From Nitrospirillum sp034653275 (GTDB lineage: Bacteria; Pseudomonadota; Alphaproteobacteria; Azospirillales; Azospirillaceae): a stretch of 64,000 nucleotides of DNA. The notes beneath the pieces were generated by a model. The model saw nothing but the letters and a program-made list of their open reading frames with translations, did no database searches and was not told the origin of the DNA. Below are positions 42,203 through 51,562 of this stretch, one piece after another (position 1 is the stretch's first letter; every line of letters begins with the position of its first letter). Made by a program: the position numbers and the translations under genes. Location: assembly GCF_034653275.1 (NCBI RefSeq), contig NZ_JAYEES010000003.1:1736001-1800000 (forward strand), written 5' to 3'.

Positions 42203-42877
42203 CTACTTCGCCAGCGTCGTCACGACGACCGCCTTTTGCGGGCCGGCGGTGATGGTGGTGCCGGTGGCATCGGGGATGAAGCGGATGGGCACCTCGATCT
42301 GCTTGGTGCAGGTGCGCAGGGTCCACACCTCGCGCCAGGGTGGCGACTTGCCGCCCGGGGTGGGGCCAGGGGTGGGGGGAACCTCGCGGTCCACGAAGCG
42401 GGTGTCGGCCACGTATTCGCGGGCGCAGCCGTCCTCGGTGGCGCCGGGGGTGATCTTGACCAACTGATCCACCTGCTGGATGGCATCGCGCTGCAGCAGC
42501 ACGTCGGTGTGCGTGCCGCCAGGCAGCAGGGCGCCCATGCCGATGGCCTGGCCCGCCTGTTTCCAGCCGATGACGTTCAAGGTGCGGGTGGCGCCGCAAC
42601 CGGCGAGCGTCACCTGTTGGCGCCAGATGCCGGTCTGCAACTGGCCGGCGGCATCGAACACCAGGGGCTGGAACACCGCCACGTCGGTCGACACCGTGGC
42701 CTGGGCGCCGGGGCAGGGCTCGTTCATGACCACGGCCGATTGCTGGGCCGTGGCCAGGGTCATCTGCCGCACGCCGGGATCGGCGAACAATTTCGCCGTG
42801 TTGGCCTGATCATCCGCCCAAGCGGTTCCCGAGGCCACTATCAGGGCGAGGGTGGCGGCGATCCCGGTGCGCGTCAT
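42203..42877 (-). CDS. Secreted protein of unknown function
   Basis: A 224-aa exported protein: residues 1-21 form a signal peptide ending ASGTAWA. The mature part has four to six Cys (CPGAQATV, LAGCGATRTLNV, DGCAREY, LRTCTKQIEVPI), suggesting disulfides in the periplasm, and a Pro/Gly-rich insert near residue 170. I do not recognise a family. It starts 4 bp after the stop of the metallo-hydrolase gene on the same strand, so the two are co-transcribed. It is convergent with rtcA. Confidence 0.75.
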   Translation of the reverse strand: MTRTGIAATLALIVASGTAWADDQANTAKLFADPGVRQMTLATAQQSAVVMNEPCPGAQATVSTDVAVFQPLVFDAAGQLQTGIWRQQVTLAGCGATRTLNVIGWKQAGQAIGMGALLPGGTHTDVLLQRDAIQQVDQLVKITPGATEDGCAREYVADTRFVDREVPPTPGPTPGGKSPPWREVWTLRTCTKQIEVPIRFIPDATGTTITAGPQKAVVVTTLAK

Positions 42878-42881
42878 GGCC

Positions 42882-43874
42882 TCATTCCCCCAGGCTGAAC
42901 TGCGCCGGTTCCCAGACGTAGCTCTTGGGATCGGCCTTGCCGTCGGTGGCGTCCTTGGGCCGGATGTGGCCGATGCCGGGGAAGGAGATATGGGCGGCGG
43001 CCACCCAATAGCCGTCCTTGGCGGCCTCGGCGAAAATCCTGGCCCGTTCCTTGTACGCGCTGGGGCTGTCGCTGTCGAACTGGACGGTGGTGGCCGGGGT
43101 GTCGAACTGCACCGCCGCCACATGCATCAAGTCGCCCCAGAACAGGATCTTCTGCCCCTTGCTCTCGGCGGCGTAGACGGTGTGGCCGGGGGTATGGCCG
43201 TGGGCGGGGATGGCGGTGATGCCGGGGAACAGGGAGGTCACGCCATCGAAGGTCTTCAGCTTGCCGGCGGCGGCATAGGCGTCCAGCATCTTATGCGCGG
43301 TGGTGAAGCCGCCCCGCTTGTCGGCCGGCGTCTTGGCCTCGGCCTCGGGATTCAGCCAATGGCCCTTCTCCGCCGCATCGACATAGACGGTGGCGTTGGG
43401 GAAGGTTATCCGGCCATCGGTCATCAGGCCGCCGATATGGTCGCCGTGCATGTGGGTGATCAGCACCGCGTCCACCTGGTCCGGCGTGTAGCCGGCGGCC
43501 TTCAGGTTTCCCAGCAGATGGCTGGGGGCCTGGGGACCCAGCAGGCCGTTGGCGCCGCTGTCGACCAGGACCAACTGTGCCCCCGTGTTGATCAGGAAGG
43601 CGTTGACCGAAACCGGTGTCGGGCTGGGTTGATGGTTGCGCGCCAGCGCCGTCCGCACCTTTTCCGGCGTCGTGTTGGTCATCAGGGTGTCGAGCGGCAG
43701 CGTGGCCACCGTGTCGTTCAGCGCCGTGATCTCGAAATCGCCCAGCATCAGGCGGTAATAGCCCGGCGCCTGGGTCTTGACCTGCAGGGCGGCGGCATGG
43801 GCGGCGTGGGGCAGGGACAGCGACAGCGGCGCGGCGGCGAGAGCCAAGGCCAGGCCGAGGGAACGCAGGGACAT
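42882..43874 (-). CDS. Secreted metallo-beta-lactamase-fold hydrolase
   Basis: A 330-aa periplasmic MBL-fold protein. It has a signal peptide at residues 1-28 (LALALAAAPLSLSLPHAAHAA), the metal motif THMHGDHIGG near residue 135, the later metal ligands in AHGHTPGHT near residue 225, and FWGDLMH near residue 245. It resembles the lactonase/glyoxalase-like branch rather than true beta-lactamases; the substrate is unknown. Start at 43872-43874 (MSLRSLGL) has TTGGAG upstream; an ATG seven codons earlier is possible. It leads a two-gene unit with the downstream secreted protein. Confidence 0.88.
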   Translation of the reverse strand: MSLRSLGLALALAAAPLSLSLPHAAHAAALQVKTQAPGYYRLMLGDFEITALNDTVATLPLDTLMTNTTPEKVRTALARNHQPSPTPVSVNAFLINTGAQLVLVDSGANGLLGPQAPSHLLGNLKAAGYTPDQVDAVLITHMHGDHIGGLMTDGRITFPNATVYVDAAEKGHWLNPEAEAKTPADKRGGFTTAHKMLDAYAAAGKLKTFDGVTSLFPGITAIPAHGHTPGHTVYAAESKGQKILFWGDLMHVAAVQFDTPATTVQFDSDSPSAYKERARIFAEAAKDGYWVAAAHISFPGIGHIRPKDATDGKADPKSYVWEPAQFSLGE

Positions 43875-44058
43875 GGGGAAAGCTCCAAGAGGCATGAACC
43901 GCGCGCCAGACTAAGCCCCAGTCTCCCCGCGATGCAACCAAGGCAGGGTGCCGGTACCACTTTCTCCCCTGCGGCGGAGAGTCCCGGCGCCTGCCGTTGA
44001 CGCGGTCCGATCCGCATCCGAAGCTGACTTGTCGGGGATGGCGGGGCGGGGGGATTGG

Positions 44059-44835
44059 ATGCGCGGGCCCATCATGGCTGTGTTTGCCTGTCTGCTGGTC
44101 CTCACGACGGTACCGGTGTGGGCGGATGACCTGGTTCACCTGAGGGCCCGGCCGCAGGTTCCGCCCCCGGTGACGGAGGAGCCGGTTGGCCCCACGCGCC
44201 TGGGCGACGGGATCGTCCTCATCCCCAAGACCTACCGGCCGGGACAGCCTCTGCCGCTGCTGGTGATGCTGCATGGCGCCAGTCAGCGTGGCGCCGACAT
44301 GGTGGCGAGGCTGGCGCCGGTGGCGGAAGCGCGCGGCGTCATCATCGCCGCCCCCGACTCCGGGGATTACACCTGGGACATGCTGGCCGCGCGCAAGCAC
44401 GAGGCGGACGAGCGCTGGGGACCGCGCTATGGCACCGATCCGGCGCGCATCGACGCCTTCCTGGCCCTGGTCTTCGCCCGCTACGCGGTGGACCCGGCCC
44501 AGGTGGCGCTGGCGGGATTTTCCGATGGGGCGACCTACGCCCTGTCGCTGGGACCGGAAAACCGGGACCTGTTTACCACGCTGATCGCCTTTTCCCCGGG
44601 GCGCGTCGCGCCGCTGCATACCCAAGGGGCGATGCCCGGCGGCGGCCAGATCCGGGTGTTCATCAGCCACGGCAGGGCCGACCGCGTTTTGCCCTTGGAT
44701 GAGACGACGCGCACCACCGCGCCGGCGTTCACACGGCGCGGCTTCCGGGTGGAACTGCGGGTGTTCGATGGCGGGCACGCCATGCCGCCGCAGGTGGTCG
44801 AGGGCGCGTTGGACTGGTGGTTGGGGCGCGGTTGA
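44059..44835 (+). CDS. Secreted alpha/beta hydrolase, phospholipase/carboxylesterase type
   Basis: About 258 aa with an N-terminal signal (MAVFACLLVLTTVPVWA). The hydrolase core has LLVMLHGASQRGADM, the nucleophile elbow GFSDGATYAL, an Asp in HGRADRVLP and the His in FDGGHAMP, so the triad looks complete. This is close to the poly(3-hydroxybutyrate) depolymerase / carboxylesterase 2 pattern, but the substrate cannot be assigned. ATG 44059 has a GGGGGGATTGG ribosome-binding site; ATG 44038 is an alternative. It is divergent from the MBL gene. Confidence 0.82.
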   Translation: MRGPIMAVFACLLVLTTVPVWADDLVHLRARPQVPPPVTEEPVGPTRLGDGIVLIPKTYRPGQPLPLLVMLHGASQRGADMVARLAPVAEARGVIIAAPDSGDYTWDMLAARKHEADERWGPRYGTDPARIDAFLALVFARYAVDPAQVALAGFSDGATYALSLGPENRDLFTTLIAFSPGRVAPLHTQGAMPGGGQIRVFISHGRADRVLPLDETTRTTAPAFTRRGFRVELRVFDGGHAMPPQVVEGALDWWLGRG

Positions 44836-44932
44836 GCGTCAGGGCTGGAGAGTGATTGCACGGACGCAACCCATATGGGCTCAATTCCTTCGGCCATCCG
44901 TTGGGGGATGGCCTCGGCAAGAGGGGGATGCG

Positions 44933-45595
44933 TTGAAGCGGGTACGGGAAGCGGTCGCCGGGGCGGTGATGATCGTGGGGGTTCTGACCAATGTGGCGGC
45001 GGCGCAGGAGGCGACGCCGCAGCCGCCCCCTGCTCAATTTCCCGGTCCATCGCCTGAGGGGCCATCATCCGAGGATGTCGCCGCCGCGACGGAACTGGCC
45101 GAGGTCTTCGAGGATTTCTGCCTGAAGCGCTTTCCGGATGATGAGGCGGTCAAGGCCGGGGCACAGGACCTGACCGCCATGACGCCGGATCAGGTGAAGG
45201 GCATCTTGAAAGATGATCCGGGCATTGGCTGGTACAAGAAGACGCCCCTGGCCCTGTACAAGATCACCTTGGAACTGCCGCCCTATCATGCTTGCGCCGT
45301 TCGCCGCATGACCGCGAACGGCATACCGACGGTCAAGCCTTACCTGGCGGCCATCACGGCATTCGCCGCCGCGCAGGGGCGGCCTCTGCAGGGCCAGCAG
45401 GCCCAGAAGATGAACCTGCCCACGGGGCCTACCGTCACCATCTTTCCCCAGGCCATCGCGGACGTCACGGGGCAACGCATCCAGACCCAATTCATGGTGC
45501 TGCTGACCAACTACCACCATCAATATGGGGGTGAGGACTATGTTGGCGGCGTGGGATTGGAAGTCCGATACGTCCGGCAGGAAAAGCAGCCGTGA
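44933..45595 (+). CDS. Secreted protein of unknown function
   Basis: About 220 aa from a TTG start at 44933 (AGAGGGGGA upstream). Residues 1-23 form a signal peptide (AVMIVGVLTNVAAAQ), followed by a Pro-rich stretch (ATPQPPPAQFPGPSPEGP), then a folded part with FCLKRFPDDEAVKAGAQ, LPPYHACAVRRM and the C-terminal VLLTNYHHQYGGEDYV. Two Cys may pair. No family recognised. It follows the hydrolase gene by 97 bp on the same strand. Confidence 0.7.
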   Translation: MKRVREAVAGAVMIVGVLTNVAAAQEATPQPPPAQFPGPSPEGPSSEDVAAATELAEVFEDFCLKRFPDDEAVKAGAQDLTAMTPDQVKGILKDDPGIGWYKKTPLALYKITLELPPYHACAVRRMTANGIPTVKPYLAAITAFAAAQGRPLQGQQAQKMNLPTGPTVTIFPQAIADVTGQRIQTQFMVLLTNYHHQYGGEDYVGGVGLEVRYVRQEKQP

Positions 45596-45605
45596 TGGAA
45601 CGCGG

Positions 45606-45630
45606 CCCCCTGGCGCTGGACGCCAGGGGG
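45606..45630. terminator. Hairpin between convergent genes (secreted protein and pncC)
   Basis: Perfect 10-bp stem CCCCCTGGCG / CGCCAGGGGG with a 5-nt loop, 11 bp after the upstream stop and 5 bp before the pncC stop. No T-run on either side. Confidence 0.5.
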
Positions 45631-45635
45631 AAGGG

Positions 45636-46145
45636 TTAGCCTTCCCCCGTTTCGTCTTGCGCGGCGGTGGCCAGGCCCAGGGCCAGGGAGTGGGCCACCG
45701 CCGCCAGGCGCACCGCGTCACGGTCGCCTGGGAAGACATGGCGTTCCACCACCACGGGGCGGTCGCGGCGGGCGCAGCCGAGGTAGACCAGGCCCACCGG
45801 CTTTTCCACACTGCCGCCGCCGGGACCGGCGATGCCGGTGACCGACAGGGCGATGTCGGCGCGGGAGCGGGCCAGCAGCCCCTCCGCCATGGCGTGCGCC
45901 ACCTCGCGGCTGACGGCGCCGTGCAGGGCGATCAGGCCGTCGGGCACGCCCAGCAGGTCGATCTTGGCCTGGTTGCTGTAGGTGACCACGCCCCGGTCCA
46001 CCACGGCGGAGGAACCGGCGATGGCCGTCAGGCTGGCGGAGATCAGGCCGCCGGTGCAGGATTCGGCCGTGGCCAGCCACAGCCCGTCCTTTTGGCAGGC
46101 GGCAAGCAACCGTTCGGCCGCGCGTGTGATCTCCGCCGGGAACAT
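45636..46145 (-). CDS. pncC: CinA C-terminal domain / nicotinamide-nucleotide amidohydrolase
   Basis: Deamidates NMN to nicotinic acid mononucleotide in pyridine-nucleotide salvage. The 169-aa product is the stand-alone CinA domain, with LATAESCTGGLISASLT near residue 24 (catalytic Ser/Thr region), VVTYSNQAKIDLLGV near residue 55, and ALSVTGIAGPGGGS near residue 103. It starts 5 bp after the ispDF stop on the same strand. Confidence 0.93.
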   Translation of the reverse strand: MFPAEITRAAERLLAACQKDGLWLATAESCTGGLISASLTAIAGSSAVVDRGVVTYSNQAKIDLLGVPDGLIALHGAVSREVAHAMAEGLLARSRADIALSVTGIAGPGGGSVEKPVGLVYLGCARRDRPVVVERHVFPGDRDAVRLAAVAHSLALGLATAAQDETGEG

Positions 46146-46150
46146 GGGCC

Positions 46151-47326
46151 TCAGGCTCCCGCAGGGGCCCAGGGCAGGCGCACGGTGCAGGTCGCCATGG
46201 CGGCGATGCCCTCGCGCCGGCCGGTGAAGCCCAGGCCCTCGGTGGTGGTGGCCTTCACCGACACGCGGTCCGGCGCGATCGCCAGCAACTCGGCGACGCG
46301 GGCCACCATGGCCTCACGGTGCGGGCCCACCTTGGGCCGTTCGCAGATGACGGTGATGTCGCAATGGGCGATGACGCCGCCCTTGGCCGTCACCAGGCTG
46401 GCGGCGTGCTGCAGGAACTTGCCGCTGTCGGCGCCGCGCCAACGCTCGTCCGTGGGCGGGAAGTGGCTGCCGATGTCGCCGGCGCTGATGGCGCCCAGGA
46501 TGGCGTCGGTCAGGGCATGCAGGCCGACGTCGGCGTCTGAATGGCCTTCCAGCTTGTGGGTGTGCGGCACCTTCAGGCCGCAAAGGACGATGTGGTCGCC
46601 TTCCGTGAACTTGTGCACGTCATAGCCGTGGCCCACGCGGACGTCGCCCAAGTCGTTCATGATGATCTTCTCCGCCCGCGCCAGGTCCTCGGCATGGGTC
46701 ACTTTCAGGTTGTCGGGGTTGGTGGGCACCAGGCGCACGGGAAAACCGGCCTTCTCCGCCACGGCGGCGTCATCGGTCAGTTCCTGGCCCGCCAGGTCGC
46801 GGTGCGCCTTCAGGATGTCGGGGAAGCGGAAGCCCTGCGGGGTCAGCGCCCGCCACAGGGCGGTGCGGTCCACGGTGGCGGCCACGGCGCCGTCCTGGTC
46901 CGCGCGCTTCAGTGTGTCGCTGACGCTGGCCGCCGCCAGGGCGGCCGGTACCTCGCCCAGCGCCTTGATGACGGCGGAGATGCTGGCGGCGTCCACCAGG
47001 GGCCGGGCGGCGTCGTGGATCAGCACCAGATCGTAGCCGCCATCGGCGGCCGCGGCCTCCAGCCCGTTGCGCACGCTATCTTGGCGGGCGGCGCCGCCGG
47101 CCACGGGCGGGGGCAGGTCCAGGCCGGCCACGGCCTCCTCATACAGGTCGCGGTGGGCCGGATTGATCACCACCCGCACGGCCGTCACCTCCGGATGGTT
47201 CTGGAAGGCGGCCACGGTGCGGGCCAGGACGGGGCGACCGGCCAGGGACAGATATTGCTTGGGCATGTCCCCGCCGAAGCGGGAGCCGCTGCCGGCGGCG
47301 ACGATCAGGGCAAGGCAGGACGGCAT
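46151..47326 (-). CDS. ispDF: Bifunctional IspD/IspF of the MEP isoprenoid pathway
   Basis: Fusion that makes CDP-methylerythritol and then closes the cyclodiphosphate, skipping the IspE step between. The 391-aa product has the IspD part at residues 1-225 (ALIVAAGSGSRFGGDMPKQY, then LIHDAARPLVD). The IspF part runs from about residue 230 (DVRVGHGYDVHKF, then GHSDADVGLHALTDAILGA with metal His and Asp, then GDIGSHFPPTD). Fused IspDF is common in alphaproteobacteria. It is divergent from dusB, with a 253-bp gap. Confidence 0.96.
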   Translation of the reverse strand: MPSCLALIVAAGSGSRFGGDMPKQYLSLAGRPVLARTVAAFQNHPEVTAVRVVINPAHRDLYEEAVAGLDLPPPVAGGAARQDSVRNGLEAAAADGGYDLVLIHDAARPLVDAASISAVIKALGEVPAALAAASVSDTLKRADQDGAVAATVDRTALWRALTPQGFRFPDILKAHRDLAGQELTDDAAVAEKAGFPVRLVPTNPDNLKVTHAEDLARAEKIIMNDLGDVRVGHGYDVHKFTEGDHIVLCGLKVPHTHKLEGHSDADVGLHALTDAILGAISAGDIGSHFPPTDERWRGADSGKFLQHAASLVTAKGGVIAHCDITVICERPKVGPHREAMVARVAELLAIAPDRVSVKATTTEGLGFTGRREGIAAMATCTVRLPWAPAGA

Positions 47327-47579
47327 GGTTGGTCAAGACACCAGGAATGCGGGAGGCGGGTGGGGGATGCTGACAATTATCCCCATTTCGCGATGAGAGA
47401 TATCTCCCCTTAAGACCTTGCCGCTAGGCTTGTTTGTTCGTCGGCGTCCACGATCTGCCATGCCACCTCGCCATACCATAGTCGCATCCGCCGTCTTCGG
47501 CGGCGTCGCTTCCCTTTGGCGGGGGCTCATGATAGCTTGAACGCCTAATTTTGTAGCAGTCATGGAAAGCGCCTAGGAA

Positions 47580-48671
47580 ATGGGCAGTAAGTTAGCGCCG
47601 ATCCAGGTCGGTCCCGTCACCATCCAGGATCCGGTGATCCTGGCGCCCATGTCGGGCGTGACCGACACGCCCTTCCGCCGCCTGGTGAAGCGCGCCGGCG
47701 CCGGCCTGGTCGTTTCCGAGATGATCGCCAGCCAGGCGATGATCCGCGCGACGCGCGAGTCCGAAAAGAAGATCGACCCCAACGCCCAGGAAGGCGTGCT
47801 GTCCGTCCAACTGGCGGGCTGCGAGCCCGAGGTGATGGCGGAGGCGGCGAAGTTGTGCGTGGACCGGGGCGCCTCCATCATCGACATCAACTTCGGCTGT
47901 CCGGTGAAGAAAGTGGTGAACGGCTACGCCGGTTCCGCCCTGATGAAGGACGAACCGCTGGCCGGCCGCATCCTGGACGCGGTGGTCAAGGCCGTGCCCG
48001 TGCCCGTGACCCTGAAGATGCGCAAGGGCTGGGACGAGCGGAACCTGAACGCGCCGCGCCTGGCCAAGATCGCGGAGGAGTGCGGCATCCGCATGATCAC
48101 CGTGCACGGCCGCACCCGCAACCAGATGTACAACGGCGTCGCCGACTGGGCCTTCATCCGCCAGGTGAAGGACGCCGTGTCGCTGCCGGTCATCGCCAAC
48201 GGCGACATCGTGGACTTCCCCGACGTCACCCGCTGCCTGGAAGAGAGCGGTGCCGACGGCGTCATGATCGGCCGCGGCACCTATGGCCGCCCCTGGTTCA
48301 TCAACCAGGTCATCCAGATGCTGCGCACCGGCGCGGCCCCGGCCGAGCCCACGCTGGTGGAACAGCGCGACCTGGTGCTGGAGCATTACGACGCCATCCT
48401 GGAGCATTACGGCACCGACGCCGGCCTGAAGATCGGGCGCAAGCACATCGCCTGGTATTCCAAGGGCCTGCCGGGGTCCGCCGAATACCGCGCCAAGGTG
48501 AACACCATCGAGAAGGCGGAGCTGGTGCAGGACTTCGTGCGCGGCTGGTACCAGGATCTGCTGGACCGGGGCATCGTGGGGCGCGACCTGTCCGGCCGGG
48601 GCCTGACCGCCGAGGCCGGTTGCGATGTTGAGGACGACGACACCGCCGGCGAAAAGAAGGTGGCGGCCTGA
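47580..48671 (+). CDS. dusB: tRNA-dihydrouridine synthase DusB
   Basis: FMN enzyme that reduces uridines in the tRNA D-loop. The 363-aa product has MSGVTDTPFRRLV near residue 23, the catalytic Cys in INFGCPVKKV near residue 103, TLKMRKGWDE and VHGRTRNQMY in the FMN site, and GVMIGRGTYGRPW near residue 225. It heads the nitrogen-regulation cluster as in many alphaproteobacteria; its TGA overlaps the ntrB ATG (TGATG). In this genome Dus-type enzymes could also act on the D-arm mimics of the Y RNAs; that is inference. Confidence 0.95.
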   Translation: MGSKLAPIQVGPVTIQDPVILAPMSGVTDTPFRRLVKRAGAGLVVSEMIASQAMIRATRESEKKIDPNAQEGVLSVQLAGCEPEVMAEAAKLCVDRGASIIDINFGCPVKKVVNGYAGSALMKDEPLAGRILDAVVKAVPVPVTLKMRKGWDERNLNAPRLAKIAEECGIRMITVHGRTRNQMYNGVADWAFIRQVKDAVSLPVIANGDIVDFPDVTRCLEESGADGVMIGRGTYGRPWFINQVIQMLRTGAAPAEPTLVEQRDLVLEHYDAILEHYGTDAGLKIGRKHIAWYSKGLPGSAEYRAKVNTIEKAELVQDFVRGWYQDLLDRGIVGRDLSGRGLTAEAGCDVEDDDTAGEKKVAA

Positions 48672-49795
48672 TGGGGCGGACGGCGGCCCTGCCTGCCCCG
48701 GCGAACGGCATGGTCGATCCCACGGCCATCCTGTCCGCCCTGCCGGAGCCCATCCTGGTCATCGACCGGCAGCGCCGCATCCATTTCGCCAACCTGCAGG
48801 CGGAGGAATTCTTCGACGCCAGTGCCGCCCTGCTGGTGGGCAGCCAGCTGGACACGTTGATCCCGGGCGACAGCCCCGTCCATTCCCTGATCGACCAGGC
48901 GCGGATGACGGGCGGCAGCGTGTCGGACTACAGCATCATGCTGGAGACGCCGCGCATCGGCCTGCACTTCCTGACGGCCAAGGCGGCGCCGCTGTCCGAT
49001 CCGCCGGACCTGGTGGTGTTGTCGCTGCACGAGCGGTCCATCGCCCGCAAGATCGACAACCAGCTAACCCACCGGGGGGCCGCCCGGTCCGTCGTCGCCA
49101 TGGCGGCCATGCTGGCGCATGAGGTGAAGAACCCGCTGTCCGGCATCCGGGGGGCGGCCCAGCTGTTGGAAGAGAACGCGTCCGAGGGCGACCGCATGCT
49201 GACCCGCCTCATCTGCGATGAGGCCGACCGCATCGTGGCCCTTGTGGACCGCATGGAGGTCTTCACCGACGGCCGGCCGCTGGAAAAGACGGCGGTCAAC
49301 ATCCATGGCGTGCTGGAGCACGTGCGCCGCGTGGCGCAGAGCGGCTTCGGCCGCGCCATCCGCTTCGTCGAGCGCTACGACCCGTCGCTGCCGCCGGTGC
49401 TGGGCAACCGCGACCAGCTGATCCAGGTCTTTCTGAACCTGGTGAAGAACGCGGCCGAGGCTTGCCCGGAAAAGGGCGGGGAAATCGTCCTGTCCACCGC
49501 CTACCAGCATGGGGTGCGCCTGGCGGTGCCGGGGTCCGACAGCCGGGTGCACCTGCCATTGCTGATCAGCGTGCAGGACAACGGCGACGGCATTCCCGAG
49601 GACCTGAGGGCCAACCTGTTCGATCCCTTCGTCACCACGAAGATGAACGGGACCGGCCTGGGCCTGGCGCTGGTGGCCAAGATCATCGGCGACCATGGCG
49701 GGGTCATCGATTTCGACAGCGTGCCGCGTCGCACGATTTTCAAAGTGTCGCTGCCGGTCGCCCCTGGGCGGACGGCGTCAGAGGGGGGCGTTTAA
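48671..49795 (+). CDS. ntrB: Nitrogen-regulation sensor histidine kinase NtrB
   Basis: Cytoplasmic kinase/phosphatase for NtrC, controlled by PII. The 374-aa product has an N-terminal PAS domain (LPEPILVIDRQRRIHFANLQ), the phosphoacceptor His in MLAHEVKNPLSGIRGAAQL near residue 150, and the ATPase boxes QVFLNLVKNAAEA, VQDNGDGIPED and TKMNGTGLGLALVAKI. Its start overlaps the dusB stop, and ntrC follows after 3 bp. Confidence 0.95.
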   Translation: MGRTAALPAPANGMVDPTAILSALPEPILVIDRQRRIHFANLQAEEFFDASAALLVGSQLDTLIPGDSPVHSLIDQARMTGGSVSDYSIMLETPRIGLHFLTAKAAPLSDPPDLVVLSLHERSIARKIDNQLTHRGAARSVVAMAAMLAHEVKNPLSGIRGAAQLLEENASEGDRMLTRLICDEADRIVALVDRMEVFTDGRPLEKTAVNIHGVLEHVRRVAQSGFGRAIRFVERYDPSLPPVLGNRDQLIQVFLNLVKNAAEACPEKGGEIVLSTAYQHGVRLAVPGSDSRVHLPLLISVQDNGDGIPEDLRANLFDPFVTTKMNGTGLGLALVAKIIGDHGGVIDFDSVPRRTIFKVSLPVAPGRTASEGGV

Positions 49796-49798
49796 TCC

Positions 49799-51253
49799 AT
49801 GGGTCCATCCACCATCCTTGTCGCTGACGACGACAGGGCCATCCGTACCGTTCTGAACCAGGCCCTGCTGCGCCTGGGCCATGACGTGCGGGTCACCGGC
49901 AATGCCGCGACCTTGTGGCGCTGGGTCCAGGATGGGGAGGGAGACCTGGTCATCACCGACGTGGTGATGCCGGACGAGAACGGCCTGGACCTGCTGCCGC
50001 GCATCAAGAAGCTGCGTCCCGACCTGCGCGTCATCGTCATGAGCGCGCAGAACACGCTGCTGACCGCCGTGAAGGCGGCGGAGCGCGGCGCCTTCGACTA
50101 CCTGCCCAAGCCTTTCGACCTGAAGGACCTGATGGGCATGGTGGAGCGCGCCCTGTCCACGCCCCAGCCGGCACCGCCGGCGGCGGCCGGCGCCGCGGCC
50201 GCGCAAGCCGAGGAGGAGGCGCTGCCCCTCATCGGCCGGTCGGCGGCCATGCAGGAGATCTACCGCGTCCTGGCCCGCCTGATGGGCACGGACCTGACGG
50301 TCATGATCACCGGCGAGTCGGGCACCGGCAAGGAACTGGTGGCCCGCGCTCTGCACGATTACGGCAAGCGGCGCAACGGCCCCTTTCTGGCGGTCAACAT
50401 GGCCGCCATCCCCCGCGAACTGATCGAGTCCGAGCTGTTCGGCCATGAGAAGGGGGCCTTCACCGGCGCCACCGTGCGCTCCACCGGTCGGTTCGAGCAG
50501 GCGCAGGGCGGCACCCTGTTCCTGGATGAGATCGGCGACATGCCGCTGGACGCCCAGACCCGTCTGCTGCGCGTGCTGCAGGAGGGGGAGTACACCACGG
50601 TCGGCGGACGTACGCCCATCAAGACCGACGTGCGCATCGTCGCCGCCACCCACCGCGACCTGCGCACCCTGATCCGTCAGGGCCAGTTCCGCGAGGATTT
50701 GTTCTATCGCCTGAACGTGGTGCCTATCCGCCTGCCGCCGCTGCGCGAGCGGACGGAGGACATCCCGGCGTTGGTCCGCCATTTCTTCGGCCTGGTGAAC
50801 CAGCAGGGCCTGCCGCTGAAGAGCATGGACAACGCCGCCCTGGACCGCCTGCGGCGCCATCGCTGGCCCGGCAACGTTCGCGAACTGGAGAACATGGTGC
50901 GGCGTCTCGCCGCGCTCTACACCCAGGAAGTCATCACCATCGATGTCATCGAGCAGGAGCTGGCGGACTTCGCCCCCGCCGCCGCCCCGGCCGAGGAGCC
51001 GCAGAACGAAGGCCTGGGAGCCGCGGTGGAGCGGCACCTGAAGGACTATTTCGCCGCCCATAAGGACGGCGTGCCCGCCGCCGGCCTGTACGACCGCGTG
51101 TTGCGCGAGGTGGAACGGCCCCTGCTGTCCCTGTCGCTGATCGCCACCCGGGGCAACCAGATCAAGGCCGCGCATATGCTGGGCCTGAACCGCAATACCC
51201 TGCGCAAAAAGATCCGCGACCTGGACATCCAGGTTGTCCGTGGCCTGAAGTAA
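49799..51253 (+). CDS. ntrC: Nitrogen-regulation response regulator NtrC
   Basis: Sigma-54 activator of nitrogen-assimilation genes. The 484-aa product has a receiver domain with the phosphorylated Asp in VITDVVMPDENGLD near residue 55. The AAA+ domain has Walker A GESGTGKE, the sigma-54-contacting GAFTGA loop and FLDEIGDM. The C-terminal Fis-type helix-turn-helix is NQIKAAHMLGLNRNTLRKKI. It is translated just after ntrB. Confidence 0.96.
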   Translation: MGPSTILVADDDRAIRTVLNQALLRLGHDVRVTGNAATLWRWVQDGEGDLVITDVVMPDENGLDLLPRIKKLRPDLRVIVMSAQNTLLTAVKAAERGAFDYLPKPFDLKDLMGMVERALSTPQPAPPAAAGAAAAQAEEEALPLIGRSAAMQEIYRVLARLMGTDLTVMITGESGTGKELVARALHDYGKRRNGPFLAVNMAAIPRELIESELFGHEKGAFTGATVRSTGRFEQAQGGTLFLDEIGDMPLDAQTRLLRVLQEGEYTTVGGRTPIKTDVRIVAATHRDLRTLIRQGQFREDLFYRLNVVPIRLPPLRERTEDIPALVRHFFGLVNQQGLPLKSMDNAALDRLRRHRWPGNVRELENMVRRLAALYTQEVITIDVIEQELADFAPAAAPAEEPQNEGLGAAVERHLKDYFAAHKDGVPAAGLYDRVLREVERPLLSLSLIATRGNQIKAAHMLGLNRNTLRKKIRDLDIQVVRGLK

Positions 51254-51562
51254 CAGGCGGCACTTCTACCAACGGGCGTAAGACGGACGGCTGGAAACAC
51301 GCGTGGCATTCTGGTAACAGAGGTGGGCGCCCGGGCAACAGCAGCCCCTGCCGGGCGATGCCCCTCCGGTTTTGGCCGGACCGGCGTCGCTTGACGGATG
51401 TTGTCCGCACCACCTCCGCGCCGGGGGTGGCGTTTGCGCCGTGCAAACCACCGGCCTGGCAGGAACCGTGCTTCGTTTCGCCTTCAATGCGGTCTCACAT
51501 CCCATCGCAGCGACGCCGCCCCGGGCGCCAGCCTTGATCATCGCGCCCATGACGGTGCGGCC
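51254..51562 (+). other. Gap between ntrC and ntrY
   Basis: 309 bp without a supported gene. Short open frames on both strands lack ribosome-binding sites and recognisable content. I see no clear hairpin terminator or promoter consensus; an ntrYX promoter would be expected here. Confidence 0.4.
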
